A DNA stretch of 64,000 nt from Mactromeris polynyma (GCA_032209605.1 JASFXZ010000003.1:37288762-37352761), one strand, 5' to 3'; positions 45,700-57,972 are shown, numbered from the stretch's first letter. Numbers and translations are program-made. Notes: generated by a model not told the origin, from the letters alone.

Positions 45700-47925
45700 A
45701 TACATTATTTAGCTGATACACATGACTAATACACAAATTAGTAATTATTACCAAGTTTTTTTTTTCAATTTCAAGACCTTTTTAGATAACATGTAATTCA
45801 GGATATTTACAATTTATAATATAATGCAACAGTATTTCCTATTATTACACGGAACCTGTTCGAAAGGCTTTATAACTTTAATCATTCATTGTCAAGATTT
45901 CTATAATCCGCACTGAAGGGAGTTTTATTGCCGTGCTATCAAGACATAAACGGACCGCAAACCCGATATATTCACTGGTATGCAACCATGTCAATGCGTG
46001 ATGCAGTTCTAAACGATGACACGTCATCGATTCGCAACGCAAAATGTAATCGCTTTTCTCCTCGTATGAGGACACATCTCGGTTAGTATGTATCTTATGT
46101 TGTTTTTAAAACGGAGTATGTATATTATGTTGTTTTTAAAACGGAGCAAATGTTTCTTCTTCATTTTTCAGCCAGGGTATGAACCACAGTGCATGTCTAT
46201 GTCCTGCAGTATTCATTTAACTACACTAGTACGGTATTTTGTCATATTATCGTTTATTATCTTTTACTTTGGAGTGTATTTTATCATTGCAGTTCAATGG
46301 CTTAAAACATGCATTTTAATCACAACTTGATTTTTGCAGTATAACATTGTCCATATTATGCCAAAACAACTAATTTCACACAACAATAACGCCTGGTATT
46401 TTACGATAAAGTTTTCTTCGAATGTCATGGTTTCTCGCAGAGTGTGTCATGATGTCTCAACGAAATCGGGATTTATGTAATGGTCTCTAAACGAAAGGAT
46501 TAATGCAAATGAAATAGTTTCTAAGCGTTTTTAATTTTGTTTCAGGATAACAAGCGATCAATAACGAATCTCTGTTAGTAAAATGGTAAGAGCGTACACA
46601 TATTCTTGAATTTTATGTATTTCTTTTTATATAAATTTTAAGAACGAATTGCTTATTTGATCAAATTTGCTGCAAATCTGCTGTCTACAATCTACGACCA
46701 GAATTCCATTCCCTAAACTAGAGTAAGAAGTCAGAGTTACCTCGCACTGACATGAATTCTCCTTTTACCACAGTTATTCAAATTGTTCCAGCCCAGTCCA
46801 GTGTGCACAATGACCACCATGGATGCATTTGTATACGTTGCACTTGCATGCATTTCGGCATCAACATTGAAATTGTTTACCGCCGGACTATTAACGTTTG
46901 CTTGCACCCTTACTGAACAAATTGTGCGAGATGGTTTTGATAATTTAAATGTCATATACAGACATTGTCAGTCTATATAGGATATACCAGGGATCAAATA
47001 CAATTGTATTTCTCACAACCAGTGCATTTCTCGGTTCCGCTGCAAGCGACTGCCAGTTTTCCCACTTCAAAAGTGATTGGAGGCGAATTACTTCTCAGTG
47101 ACCGTAGCCAGCTGATCCCGATTTCAATTCTGATAGTCAAGCGTTTAAAAAACTTCGTTAACCGCCCGATCAGAATTCCTATACGAATAGTGATTAAAAC
47201 ACGTAAAAAATCTAAGTGGAAATTGATTGACCGGAGAACGTATCGATTGTTATACATGTATAAGTATAGCTTATTTCGCATAAGTGGTCCACACACAAAA
47301 CAATGTGATTTCTGTACGCATATAAAATATATGAGTTTTTATAGAAAGGTACTTCTATTAATTTTTAATTGGGGATTCTTAAGCCACTTTGTTTTATACA
47401 CTTGCATCGACCTGTTTCGCTATTCTTTTTACTTCTGTTTCAGGATGACCGGTTTAAATGCAGCTTTTGCGACTTATGAATGACAGTGCTGAGACGGCAG
47501 TAAGGCATTGTATACGATATCATAAACATGAAAAAGTGTCATTTCTCCAGTTTATAATATTTCATGGCAAAGTGGAGTTTAAATCACGTTATTTTACTGT
47601 GTTTGGTAGGGATACATAATGTGATCCTAACAATGTGTTTCTCAATAAACAGATTGGTAGGCTAATTATTCCAATAGGTAAGGTGTGTTGCTCAGGTCTG
47701 GCTTGCATCTCTGTCGATTCCACGACCACAATATTACTTAGTTCCAGCGTATTAACGAAAACAGATTCTCCATCATCATAGGAAACTTCCATGGTCGTCG
47801 TTTATTATCTGTAACACCTTCGTTTAGAAACGATGACATAATATTTGATTTCGTTTAGTAATAGTGACATTTGTTGAGGCATCGATAACATCATTTAACA
47901 CCAAATCAAAGCTTTATGCAATCTT
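45700..47925. other. Intergenic, nothing supported except one tandem duplication
   Basis: Two 30-bp copies (AGTATGTATC/ATTATGTTG...) stand at 46085-46114 and 46115-46144. Short frames at 46.8-47.5 kb show no motif or composition that I trust. No element ends were recognised. Confidence 0.5.
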
Positions 47926-47927
47926 GT

Positions 47928-48850
47928 GTCACTCATATCTCCAAAAATATATGAGCTAGAGTCATTAAACTTTGCAGGAATGTTCATCAGCATGTGTAGT
48001 TGTGCATCTGGCGTTTCATGTTTGGCTGTGCCCAGTTATTGCAAAGTTACGGCCCTTGACTTAGTTAAAATATAGCCTGCAGAGTATGCATATTGTGTCG
48101 CACATACAGTAAAACTTCGAAACCTCGAACAGTTTTGCCTCGAACACAGTAGATACCTCGAACAGGTTCTTAAATCCCGGCGAAATCCCATCTTAATTCA
48201 TATTATCTAACAGTAGATCACTCGAACGGAGATATGTGGAAAACTCGAACACGATGCTCGGTCCATAGCTAACATTTCATTCATTGTTTGCCAAAGATAG
48301 GTCGAACAATACAATAATTCACACCTTGCATTGACCATTTGATATGCTTTTGTTTGTTGACGGGTAAGATTGGCGACACATGTTATTCACATTGTACTGT
48401 ATGCATACAAATCACTTTTTGTTTTCCTCTAATTTCTTTTTAATTATTATTACTATGATTAATGATATGACTATTGAGCGACGTGCATTCTGTATGAAAA
48501 CACAAACAAATACACCAAAGCCAGGTGTTCAGCATGTACCGGTGACAGTAAGTTCGTAAATATACACGTATACCGTAGATGCCTCGAACAATAGATGGCT
48601 CGAACTAATTGCTGGGTCCGACGGCAGTTCGAGGTTTCGAAGTTTTACTGTCCAAAAGTATATGAGCTAATGTTATAAGACTTTACCGAAATGTTCACAT
48701 GCATGTGTTATATTGCACCTGGGGATTCATAATTAGGTGAGCCCATTAAGTGAAAAGTTATGGACCTTGATTTATTGAAAATATAGCAAACAGAGCGTGC
48801 ACTTTTGTGTCGCGCATATCTCCAACAGTATATCAGCTACACTAGTTTAC
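47928..48850. repeat. Tandem repeat units split by a MITE
   Basis: Units beginning CTCCAAAAATATATGAGCTA (47940), TCCAAAAGTATATGAGCTAA (48651) and CTCCAACAGTATATCAGCTA (48821) share atgttcay-cay-gcatgtgt and a late tgtgtcgc-catat phrase. Period is about 170 bp. The style is common in mollusc intergenic DNA. Confidence 0.65.
48107..48650. mobile_element. Pogo/Tigger-like MITE
   Basis: The ends are CAGTAAAACTTCGAAACCTC and its inverse, an about 24-bp repeat with no mismatch. The interior repeats CCTCGAACA-type phrases. CAGT-AAAAC-TCG ends are typical of pogo/Tigger elements. TA precedes the left end, but the right side starts TCCAAAAG, so the expected right-hand TA is lost. It has 544 bp and no gene. 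Confidence 0.8.
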
Positions 48851-48963
48851 CTCACAAAACCTAATTTGTTTTCATTATGAGGTCATTGTATCATGTTGTG
48901 TCCACATGGGAAATGTTTTATTGTACACAATTATGTAACATGTACTATTTGTTAACTACAGAA

Positions 48964-49662
48964 ATGGAAAATCGATTGAATTTAGACAACCTGTCAAATA
49001 TGGAAGTTGTACAGAGGTAAATATTTGATATAGAGGGATTCTTGGAACTTTTTTTAAGTCCACTTATACAGTCTCTGACTAGGAGAAATAACAGTATGTC
49101 TACTAGAGACAAGTTTTTACTTGCTCTGAGGTACCTTGCAACGAGACCTATACAGTTGAATGATGGAGATATCCATGTCATAAGTCAGCCAACAATTAGC
49201 CGAGTGGTGAATGAAGTAACAACAGCTATCAGCAGCCCAGGCATTGTCAGACAATTCATAACATTTCCAAACACTGAACATGAATTGGTACATAACCAAA
49301 ATGAATGTTTTGGTATTTCACAATTTCCAAAGGTTATTGGGGTAATAGATGGTACCCATGTTAAAATTGTTGCACCCTCATATGCATGTAGAAGACTTCA
49401 TCAATGGAAATGGCTATCATAGCATAAATGCACAACTTGTTTTTGATGCCTTCGACAAGGTTATTGATGTGGTAGCCAGATGGCCTGGTTCTACCCATGA
49501 CAGTCGCATTCTGCAAGATAGTGGTCTGATGCAGATAATGGATGGGGGTCATATGCCACCTGGACAGTACCACCTGCTTGGTGACAGTGGTTATCCCTGT
49601 AAAAGGTGGCTACTCACTCCATATCTTCATCCACAAGAAGGAACTCAATCATCCTATAACAG
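48964..49662 (+). pseudogene. Harbinger transposase with one stop and one frameshift
   Basis: ATG after an acceptor (TAACTACAG) starts MENRLNLDNLSNMEVVQR, then TAA at codon 19 where the relative at 39630 reads RYRFD. The frame continues FLLALRYLATRPIQLNDGDI and GVIDGTHVKI (first Asp). A base slip near 49380 follows, and the next frame reads GYHSINAQLVFDAFDK, GSTHDSRIL (second Asp) and LLGDSGY. It ends at a GTTTGT donor, whose following exon with Glu I do not find. It is the same subfamily as the 39630-40741 gene. Confidence 0.78.
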
Positions 49663-49870
49663 GTTTGTAACAAAAAAGCTCTTTCAATGACAATTTTATT
49701 CAATTTGGTACAGGTATGTTTAAGCAAAAAATACAAGGACCTCATGCAATGTAATGTTAATGCAAAACACGCGTATTGAAAAGATTTGTATGAAAATGTG
49801 AACATGTGTTAAACAAAGAAGTCTAATTCTTCCCATATAATGTCAAATGAGGAAATGCAACTGAACTGGA

Positions 49871-50024
49871 GCAACTATAACTCTGTAATAGAAAGATATT
49901 GTGATATGTATTTTCTCCATATTTGAGGGCAGGAATATTTAAAAAGATTAGAAGCCCTCATTAAGTTAACAAGTATAACAAAAATACATATCACAATATC
50001 TTTTCTATTACAGAGTTATAGTTG
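49871..50024. mobile_element. Short MITE with ~44-bp inverted arms
   Basis: GCAACTATAACTCTGTAATA and onward through GATATGTATTTT is inverted at 49981-50024 with one single-base indel. The loop is about 66 bp. Arms occupy more than half the element. The TSD is unclear. It ends 33 bp before the Tc1-like element at 50058. Confidence 0.75.
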
Positions 50025-50057
50025 CATCATGTGTCTTAGACAATATATCGAAACATA

Positions 50058-51391
50058 CACTTCGACGAATTTCTAATTGGCCACCATATAAAATATGATA
50101 TTATGCGACATATTTAATCAATAAATCTAAAGTTTGGTTATTTTTGTATTGTACACACCAATCTATCGATTTACAGAAAGAAAACACGTATTCATGTACA
50201 AAATCATCCATGCTGAACGGTAGGTGCGAAAATAGCCTATGTGCTCGCGTTCCTCGTGCACGGCATGGTAGTTGTCGTATTTGGTAGGAATGTATTCTTC
50301 ATAGATTGTCTTTTATGAAAAACATTAAATATGGCGAGAATGAGCATTCAGAACGCGCTCAAGCCGTCGGAATGATTCGTGCCGGCACCCCCATCAGACA
50401 GGTATGTCACGCGTCGTTATAAAAGTTGCAATATGTTTTATAATTTGTTATTAAGTGCAAAATATTGACAGAAACATGTTTTTATATCAATCCATAGGTG
50501 ATTCTTATTTACGTGAAAACGGTTGTAAAGAATAACACGGGTGGTCAACCATACGATACCTGTGTAATATCGGACTGACCAATCATACAATGAAATGAAA
50601 TGAAATGCAATGAAAGGCGACATTTCAGTATTGAGACTCTTTGGGCGAAATTCGTACAAACCGGAAGTGTTGCAGATCTCCGACGACGCCACAAAGGAAG
50701 AGTGACGACTCCCCATACAGGACATTGAAATTGTCAATGACCACCTTCAGGATCGTTTTACCACGGCAGCGACGACGGCACGTAATACACTGGGCAGACA
50801 CAACCGCGCAATCCACCCACTGACAGTGCGCAATCGCCTGAGGGCCGTCGGCTTGCGGTGCCGTCGTCCCCTGCGGGTTCCGATTCTTACCGCAAGGCAC
50901 ATGCAGGCAAGATTATTGTGGGCCAGGCGACATTTGCGATTTACAAGGGCGGACTGGGCCAATGTTTTATTTGTTGACGAGACACGCATCACACTACGCG
51001 GGAATGACAAGGTCCGTGCCCAGCCGCTGCAACCAAATCTCAGGGAGCTCACGCGTGTTATTCATCAGATGGCCATTCCACAACAGTATCTTCACAGATA
51101 CATTATATGAGGACAAGGTGCCTTGCTGTAATTGCCGCAGCAGGTGGACATACAAAGTATTGAAACGAAATCAAATACGACGTGATTTGATCTTGCAGTT
51201 TTTGTTTTAAGGGTGTCCATGTTAACCCTCTCTGTTAAGTTTGTTCCCGTGATCAAATTTCAATGAAGTTTTGTTTTACATATTAGGAATAAATTGTATT
51301 AAACTTATATTTGATTATTTGTATTTTTCACCGAATACTTTTCCTAAAATATGATAAAAACTAGGTGGCCAATTAGAAATTCGTCGAAGTG
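50058..51391 (+). mobile_element. Internally deleted Tc1-like transposon
   Basis: Terminal repeats CACTTCGACGAATTTCTAAT (28 bp, no mismatch seen) and TA on both sides give a complete outline of 1334 bp. The transposase inside lacks its catalytic centre, so it could only move with enzyme from elsewhere. Perfect ends suggest it moved recently. Confidence 0.88.
50331..51163 (+). pseudogene. Tc1-like transposase with 5' intron and catalytic deletion
   Basis: Exon 1 starts MARMSI, loses one base, then ERAQAVGMIRAGTPIRQ, to donor CAG/GTATGT at 50402. The intron ends at an ATTTCAG acceptor (50628), and exon 2 begins SIETLWAKFVQTGSV. Later frames give NDHLQDRFTTAATTARNTLG, then LLWARRHLRFTRADWANVLF and VDETRITL (first Asp region). 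Near 51045 the text jumps to ELTRVIHQMAIPQQYLHRYI and ends MRTRCLAVIAAAGGHTKY. The second Asp and the Glu are therefore deleted. It also has two or more frame breaks. Confidence 0.78.
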
Positions 51392-51399
51392 TAGACAAA

Positions 51400-53160
51400 T
51401 ACCAATGCCTGAAGATGGAGAAGAGCATCACGAAGATGGTGGAGATGATGTATATCAAATACCAGATTTACCGGGGAGGCAAGGTGGATTGCGCTGCGCT
51501 ACCGTGATCACATAGCAACTACATATTGTTAAGGTGATTTTAAAAAAGATTAAATTTCATGAAAAAAGTAGATAATTATGTACTTGAAAGTGATTAATAC
51601 CCCCAATACTGTTTTGTGACAAGAACAAACATAATTTCCAATACAAAAAAAAAAGATAAAACTCATGTTTGACACTTAATTATCTCTTCCAGTGCTTTTA
51701 AAATGTCGTATTAACACATTGAAACTAAACTACAGTACATGTAAAACCTCAATAATACGACCACCCTTGGGACCCTTGAACACTGGTCCTGTTATTGAGG
51801 TGATCTTAATATTGAGGTTTGATAAAGAGCAAAATAGGGAAAATGGACTTGAAATTTGTGTTTTTATAATCAATTTTTCTTTTCTTTAGCTGACGCATTT
51901 CTATGCAATCATTGTACTGGCATTTGAAACATGATACCATTGACTGCACTGCCACTACATCTTATGTTACTAGCTCTGTAACATTGTCAACCTCATAACA
52001 TGTACCTGTATCTGCAAGACTGGAAATACTGGAAAGATTGGAAAGACTGGAAAGACAAAAAATATGAATCTTCATTATGTATTATCTCCAGTGGTAAACA
52101 ATATCGTGTTACTTATGTGTTACAGAAAAATGTATAGTGAAAAGACATGTAAAATGAAATATTTATCAAATTTTGCAAAAGCATGAAAGTTATTTATTAT
52201 AGTCAGTCAGTTTTAATGCAAGTGATCCTTTGGCATGTTATTTCAGTTTAAGACTATATGTTTTAGTTGTGTTTTGCTTACAATTGGAGGCATTATCATT
52301 TTGTCATATGACATAGTTATAATTGATCTCATCAAATACAAACAGTGTGTATTATACTGTTGAAGTGTGCATGTTGTCATGTTTGATGTTATTCATTCAT
52401 TTAACATTCAAATTGTCAATACTAAGATTAACAATATCCACCCACTGTGGGTATTGTTTGATAGATTGATAGTGAAATTATAGATTGATAGTGCATACCT
52501 TAATAATGGGTCACTGGCAATAGTGCACAATACAGGCCATACAAGATGAATTGTCAGTTGTGCCATGTGTTATATGAATATAGGTATTTAAACTGAGTGA
52601 AATAAGGAACTAAACAATATTATGAAGCTTTATTTTAGTTAATGTGTACATGCAATCATCACATTACTATTCAAAAAATTATTGCTATATTTGGTAGTTT
52701 GATTTGTTTATAAAATAGTTAAAATGCTGTTTCAATTATAAAAGCTGATTGTTTATCCACTTACTCATTTTGTTGCACCGCAAACTGTAATATGTCTGTG
52801 CCATTATTGCTGAAAAATGAGCTATCACAATTTGTGGTAAAAGAATAAAATTAACTTTTTCATATGCCTGAAAAGATTGGTGAAAAATGACAGTGCCTGT
52901 CTTTTATATTATCTGTCATGGCAAGGAATCAAACCAATCATTGTACCAACTGTGGTATGCATCCTATGTTGAAGGAGTGTTAACTACATGTAACAGTAGA
53001 TTAAAAGAAACAACATAGCTATAATATAAATATGTTTGAATTTACTATAAAAATTGAATATGTTACAGACTGACTATACATAACTAGGTCATTACATTAG
53101 ACTTTCCATATGGTTGGCCATTAATATCAACCAGAAAAATGTACATGTATGTGTGATACT
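51400..53160. other. Intergenic; small repeats only
   Basis: At about 51735-51822 a short palindromic piece (AAACCTCAATAAT ... TTAATATTGAGGTTT) looks like the end of a pogo-type MITE. At 52017-52060 GGAAAGACT/GGAAATACT units repeat. No gene is supported. Confidence 0.45.
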
Positions 53161-53166
53161 GCTTAC

Positions 53167-53302
53167 CTGGAACTGTGGAGCCATGATGAGTCCAAACCAA
53201 TGTCTGGAGCACCAACACCTACTGCTTTGGTGCTGTTCTTACCGACAACAGACATCACTGCCGCTGTTAGTGGTGATAATGAGATTTTTTGTGGTCCTCC
53301 AC
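53167..53302 (-). pseudogene. Exon of a Harbinger Myb-like accessory gene
   Basis: Acceptor CTATTACAG, donor CAG/GTAAGC. The 136-nt exon encodes GGPQKISLSPLTAAVMSVVG, then KNSTKAVGVGAPDIGLDSSW. The Gly-Gly-Pro hinge and L-P-T-A-V-x-SVV order match the exon at 43778-43641, one per Harbinger transposase copy. The remaining exons were not identified; a Tc1 element inserted 52 bp upstream. It may be intact as an exon, but its gene is not. Confidence 0.5.
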
Positions 53303-53353
53303 CTGTAATAGTAAACATACAATATGCATGTATCACTATACAATATCAATATA

Positions 53354-54849
53354 CACTGACGAGATATGAAAACGCAACAACGACTTTAAGGGGTCATATT
53401 TTGGACATGACAAAGATGACAATTAAAATTTTGGTAGCAATTTAATTTGTAACATGTTAACAAATTATATTTGAAACAAAAACAAAAAATCAATTTAGCG
53501 TTCTTACACAATCAGCAGTTGTAGGAAGACGTTTCACAAAACTTCAATAACGAGTATGGCCCCCATTCCTCCTGATGACTTCCTGTAGCCTGGAATTCAT
53601 TGATCGACACAAGTTCCTTATAACATGACGTGGTATAAGCGTCCACTCATGAATCAGCGCATTCGTCAGCTCTTGGACGTTAGTTGGAGGGATAAGACGT
53701 TGACGTAACCGACGTCCTAACTCGTCCCAAAGGTGTTCAATGGGGTTACAGTCTGGCGACAATGCCGGCCAAGGAAGAACAGGGATGTTGTTGTTGTTGA
53801 GAAGGTCCAGCGTGACTCTGGCGCGGTGCGGCGGAGCGTTGTCTTGCATGAACGTCAATCTATTGCGTTGTTGAAACATTGGTAGAACCACTGGTGTGAG
53901 TATTTGTTGAATGTATCTGTTGGCATTTAAGTTTCCATTGCAAATCACAAGCACTGATCTGAATTGGCTATTAATAGCACCCCACACCATTACGCTGCCT
54001 CCACCGAAACGCTGATGCTCAACAACACAATTATCAGAATGACGTTCGTTACGTCGTCGATATACACGGATTCTACCATCGGCATTGAGCAAATTAAATC
54101 TGGACTCATCTGAGAAGACCACATTATTCCAGTTCACATTATTTAGGTGTTGACGTGCCCATTGCAGTCGTTGACGTCGATGACGCATCAAAAAGACGAC
54201 ATTTCGCTGGCCGACGACACCGAATCCCACGATCTCTTAAACGTTTGCATACCGTAGTTCTGTGAATCGGTCGACCCCTTGTCCCAATCATCATGTTTGC
54301 CGTCGATGTTGCAGTCAAACGCCGATTTCTAAGGTGACGTTGACGTATGTAATTATCTTGACGTCGCGTCGTTACAGGCGTAGCACCTGGTCTTGGGCGA
54401 TCTGAGACTGAGCCGGTTGCATTTACACGCTGAACCAGTCGACTAATTGTCGATCGATTGACATTAAAACGTCTAGCAACATCACTTTGTGAAACCCCAG
54501 CATCTAAAAGTCCTAAAGCTCTGTGCCGACTTTCATAATCTAACCTTGGCATCGCTAAATCTATGAAGTATTGCAAAATTTGAGTGAATTCTAAACATGT
54601 AGGCTACTGGCACATGCGATACGAATAAGTTGACATTAAATTGACCACGTGGTTAGCATGCACGTGACGCACGAGGAAAAATGGTAAACGGTGGACGTTC
54701 CAGTATACGCTTGACCGATTTCAAAAACGTGTACTGCAGTGGGTATGCTTTGTCAACATATACTTGTGTGCTTTAAATCAGGTGTGTATTCCTTCAAATA
54801 ACAACGTAGCGTCAATATATATGTGTTGCGTTTTCATATCTCGTCAGTG
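53354..54849 (-). mobile_element. Complete Tc1/mariner-like transposon
   Basis: The ends are CACTGACGAGATATGAAAAC and its inverse, TA on both sides (53352-53353 and 54850-54851), 1496 bp. It carries a nearly intact transposase. Confidence 0.9.
53544..54552 (-). pseudogene. Tc1-like transposase, single frameshift
   Basis: ATG at 54552 (MPRLDYESRHRALGLLDAGV) opens the helix-turn-helix (SDVARRFNVNRSTI) and runs to about residue 115 (IRCRRPAK). One extra base (or two missing) near 54200 moves the frame, after which RNVVFLMRHRRQRLQWARQH continues to GGHTRY. Catalytic residues are complete: FSDESRF, FMQDNAPPH and CNPIEHLWDE, with 34 residues between the last two (DD34E). Total length 1009 nt equals a normal ~336-codon gene plus one base. 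No other lesion was noticed. The terminal repeats match well, so the lesion may be young. Confidence 0.88.
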
Positions 54850-55321
54850 TATTAGGATTAGTGACATCATAAATACTTACTGGTATAAACAGTTAGCATT
54901 TTGGTGATATATGAACAGCAACATTTAAGCTCTAAACTATATTTAGTAGTGTTGATGATAAATGATAACTACCACTATGGTTTAGTGGTCAGCATGTTAT
55001 GAAATCAATTCCATTAACTGACTCTTCTTTCAATAGTTGTGGTATAACTGTTACTTGACATGGTATATTTATAATGAGGTTTATTATGTATATATACAAT
55101 TACTACCTAAATGCATAATTTGTTTTAACAAATGTATAATCTAATATTACAGTACACTTATTTAACAAAATGATTGATATCTGTATATAAAAGCTATATG
55201 TACAAAACATACAGTGTAGATGTAACACAAATTACATGTTCCAAGTTGCTGCCGCTGGTAGTCGGCATCCTTGGACCTATGTACTTGGACCAGATTGTCC
55301 CATTTCTTGGCATGCTCAAAA

Positions 55322-55790
55322 GCACGGACCGTTAGATAATTAAAACCGGATTATCTCAGTGAGTGTGAGTGGAGTAGCGTTTCTGAATATTGGCCATATA
55401 TAGTGTTTGTTGTTTTAAAGAAATCAATGTGTAAAGAAAGTAGATAGGTAATTTTTTTTTATTAGCATTGACCTGTGTTGTCAGGATTCATAAATTTTAG
55501 CGATTATGTTTACACTGTAAATCGTCAACAACATGAAACTCGATTTGCACATGCATGAATTGTTCAACATGTCCCGTGTGGTATTCGGTCAATTTGTTTT
55601 ACTTGTCTTACTGACATTGTTGTCAAGTGAACGAAAACGCTAGTTTTTTAGTATGCCAATAATACCCAATAATTGACACCAACGTGCGATTGGCATGTCG
55701 ACAGAAGACGTTGCAATGCATGTTGGGAGTTCTAGTCAAGCGATACTAAATCTTCGCGCACGATTTAGAACGACAGGACACACGACGACT
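55322..55790 (+). repeat. Inverted copy of the 38.24-38.70 kb segment
   Basis: The block from AGCACGGACCGTTAGATAAT to the Tc1 N-terminal fragment matches the reverse complement of 38240-38698 over about 450 bp with modest divergence. The shared outer boundary near CGGTCCGTGCT marks the end of the same element type at both sites. Confidence 0.75.
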
Positions 55791-55915
55791 TGCCTCGTCG
55801 TGGACGTCCGCGTGTTACAACGCGAGGTCAAGACCGCTATATTATGAACACGCATTTGCGCAATCGATTCCAAACTGCCACTGCTACTGCTGCTAACACA
55901 CCTGGGTACCGTTTT
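55653..55915 (+). pseudogene. Tc1-like transposase N-terminal half
   Basis: ATG at 55653 reads MPIIPNN-like, then in another frame MSTEDVAMHVGSSSQAILNL. Next RRGRPRVTTRGQDRYIMNTH LRNRFQTATATAANT follows to about 55905. There the sequence changes to a Harbinger-like end. Only the DNA-binding half remains; no catalytic block is seen downstream. Confidence 0.7.
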
Positions 55916-56082
55916 ACTAATATATTAACGTTTTCAGCTTACGCAAAACCTACGCAAAACGTAAGTCCGTTTTACTAAAACTGCGTAAGTTTTTTTCCCA
56001 CTTCCGTGAATTTTTTTAGTAACTCTTCAATCGGAGGTAATTAACTTAATAACGCGCGCGCCTGTGAAAATTGTCTGCAAAT

Positions 56083-57212
56083 ATGTCTGAGCCACCACAA
56101 AAAAGCCCAAGCAAAACTGGTCCAAGGGCAAGGTGATGACTCTGACAACAGCTTACATAGATATGCATGATGTTATAGACGGGAGATTATGTCCGTCGCT
56201 GTGTAATGCTGATAAAGAAAAGGCTTGGGAAGGAGTCGTAGATAAGTATAAACAATGACTTATCTACTTTGCCAATATACATATGCTCTTAATTTATACA
56301 GTACTTCATTTTATTGCACTATATCTAATGCTTTAACTAAATAATGAAGAAAATACTGGTACAAATTGATTATAAGTCACAGATGTCGGAATATCTCAAA
56401 CGTTGGATATCCTGTAGACATTTCCCTGACGCAGAAATATTTATTTCCTGACTCCATTTTCTTTCTAGGGACTCCGATTTTCAACTTAAATTGCATCCTT
56501 TGACCCATTAATATCATGTCTATTGCACGCTTGCAAGTAAAGTACGCTAGTTCATGAACTTCGTTGATCATGCTTTTAATATATAATATTCAGACTACGT
56601 TTTAAAATGTTTTAATGTAAATGCGCAAGGGTCATGTGACAGAACGTCGGAACAAATAAAAAAGAAGATGTCGGACATAAAAACGGGGGTTAAAAGGCGG
56701 GAGAGGAACAGAAGACAAATGGCAAAAAGAACAGGAGGAGGCCCTGAGCCCAGCATTGAGGACTGGGAAGAGAGAGTTTGTAATTTGCTATCATTTTATT
56801 ATATTTCTATTTGAAACATATTCATTGACATATGATATGTCCTTTGCACATCTTGACTTATTTACAATGATGGTTCAGCACGGTGATGATTACGGTTTAC
56901 ATGATTCACTGATGTTGCTGTTAAAATTATTACATAAGGAATGTGCACACTTTCTGTTGAATTTTAGTATATATAAGGGACATATTGGCTTAAAAACTTT
57001 ATTTAATGAGCAAAGCAGATAACGGATATAATTGTTTCCCACATGTAACTGTCTGAAAAAAGTATATAGTTTTCATCAAACCCTTAGTTACTACCTGTTT
57101 TCTTGGTAAAACATGTGAATGTTTGTCTGCATGCATTTATTTCAGATGCTAGAAGCAATAGGGGAAGTAGCCGTCACAGGTTTCAGTGACATAGATACAT
57201 TTAAATCTGACA
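56083..57212 (+). pseudogene. Harbinger Myb/SANT-like accessory protein, three exons, one frameshift
   Basis: The exons are 56083-56245, 56643-56775 and 57146-57212; phases agree across both joins. After MSEPPQKSPS a slip in a poly-A run changes frame, then NWSKGKVMTLTTAYIDMHDV and LCPSLCNADKEKAWEGVVDK give the first helices of a Myb/SANT-like domain. RTSEQIKKKMSDIKTGVKRR follows with the hinge RTGGGPEPSIEDWEE, then LEAIGEVAVTGFSDID. This is the canonical accessory layout: DNA-binding domain, basic helix, Gly-Gly-Pro hinge, acidic tail. Its likely partner transposase is at 58008-58621 on the other strand. The donor of exon 2 (GTTTGT) is weak. Confidence 0.62.
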
Positions 57213-57644
57213 GTATGTATATCATTTCTGTACCCGTAATATAGGAAGAATAATAATGACATTTAGTAAAGAGACAACACAGTAGGTCACGCACAGTCTT
57301 CGCTGTGTGTAGTGTATACTGCTTTGATGCTGCCATCTATTCATAAACGCTGTTGCTAAATGGTAGAAAACTGCCTCTTTATGAAAAAAATACAAATTAA
57401 GTTCTTGCTTTAATTTAAACAAATATAAGTAATTAAAGACTGAAATACAATCAGTTAAATGACGAGTACATTTCTTTCATTTATTCATCACCTGATGCAT
57501 CATGGGACAATTTTAATCCTGTTACAACCAAGAGCGTACTGTCAAGGTCCATAAATAGTTGTAATGAGTTCAACAGGAATGAAAATAACGAGTCAAGTAT
57601 GATATTTTTATTCATTTATTGCAGTGCATTATTTATCTACGGTA

Positions 57645-57972
57645 AGTAGCAAATAGCTACCAAATTGCTGCCAATGTCGAATTTTCTTTTAAGATACAAC
57701 AGTAATTATTATGCAAATACATTTGCTGTTTCATACCTGCATCTTTGTATTTTACATAAATATTGAGCATTAAATAGAAAATAACAAATAGCAACCAAAT
57801 TGTTGCCAATGACGAATTTTCTTTTAAGATACAACAGTAATTATTATGCAAATACATTTGCTGTTTCATACCTTCATTATTGTATTTTACATAATATTTG
57901 AACATTAAATAGAAAATATTAAGACAAAAACAGATATTAAGCTGACTGCCCGACTGCCCGACTGCCCGACAA
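57645..57972. repeat. Tandem duplication of ~128 bp plus CTGCCCGA triplet
   Basis: Two copies (about 57650-57777 and 57781-57905) share AATTTTCTTTTAAGATACAA and TTATGCAAATACATTTGCTG with few changes. Three copies of CTGCCCGA follow at about 57945-57970. No function is apparent. Confidence 0.8.

Noticed and set aside
46737..47483. Open frames of 65-172 codons
   Set aside because: No motif, no splice partner and composition like translated intergenic DNA; two strands overlap.
54960..55010. tRNA-like A-box phrase (ggtttagtggtcagcatg)
   Set aside because: No matching B box at the right distance.
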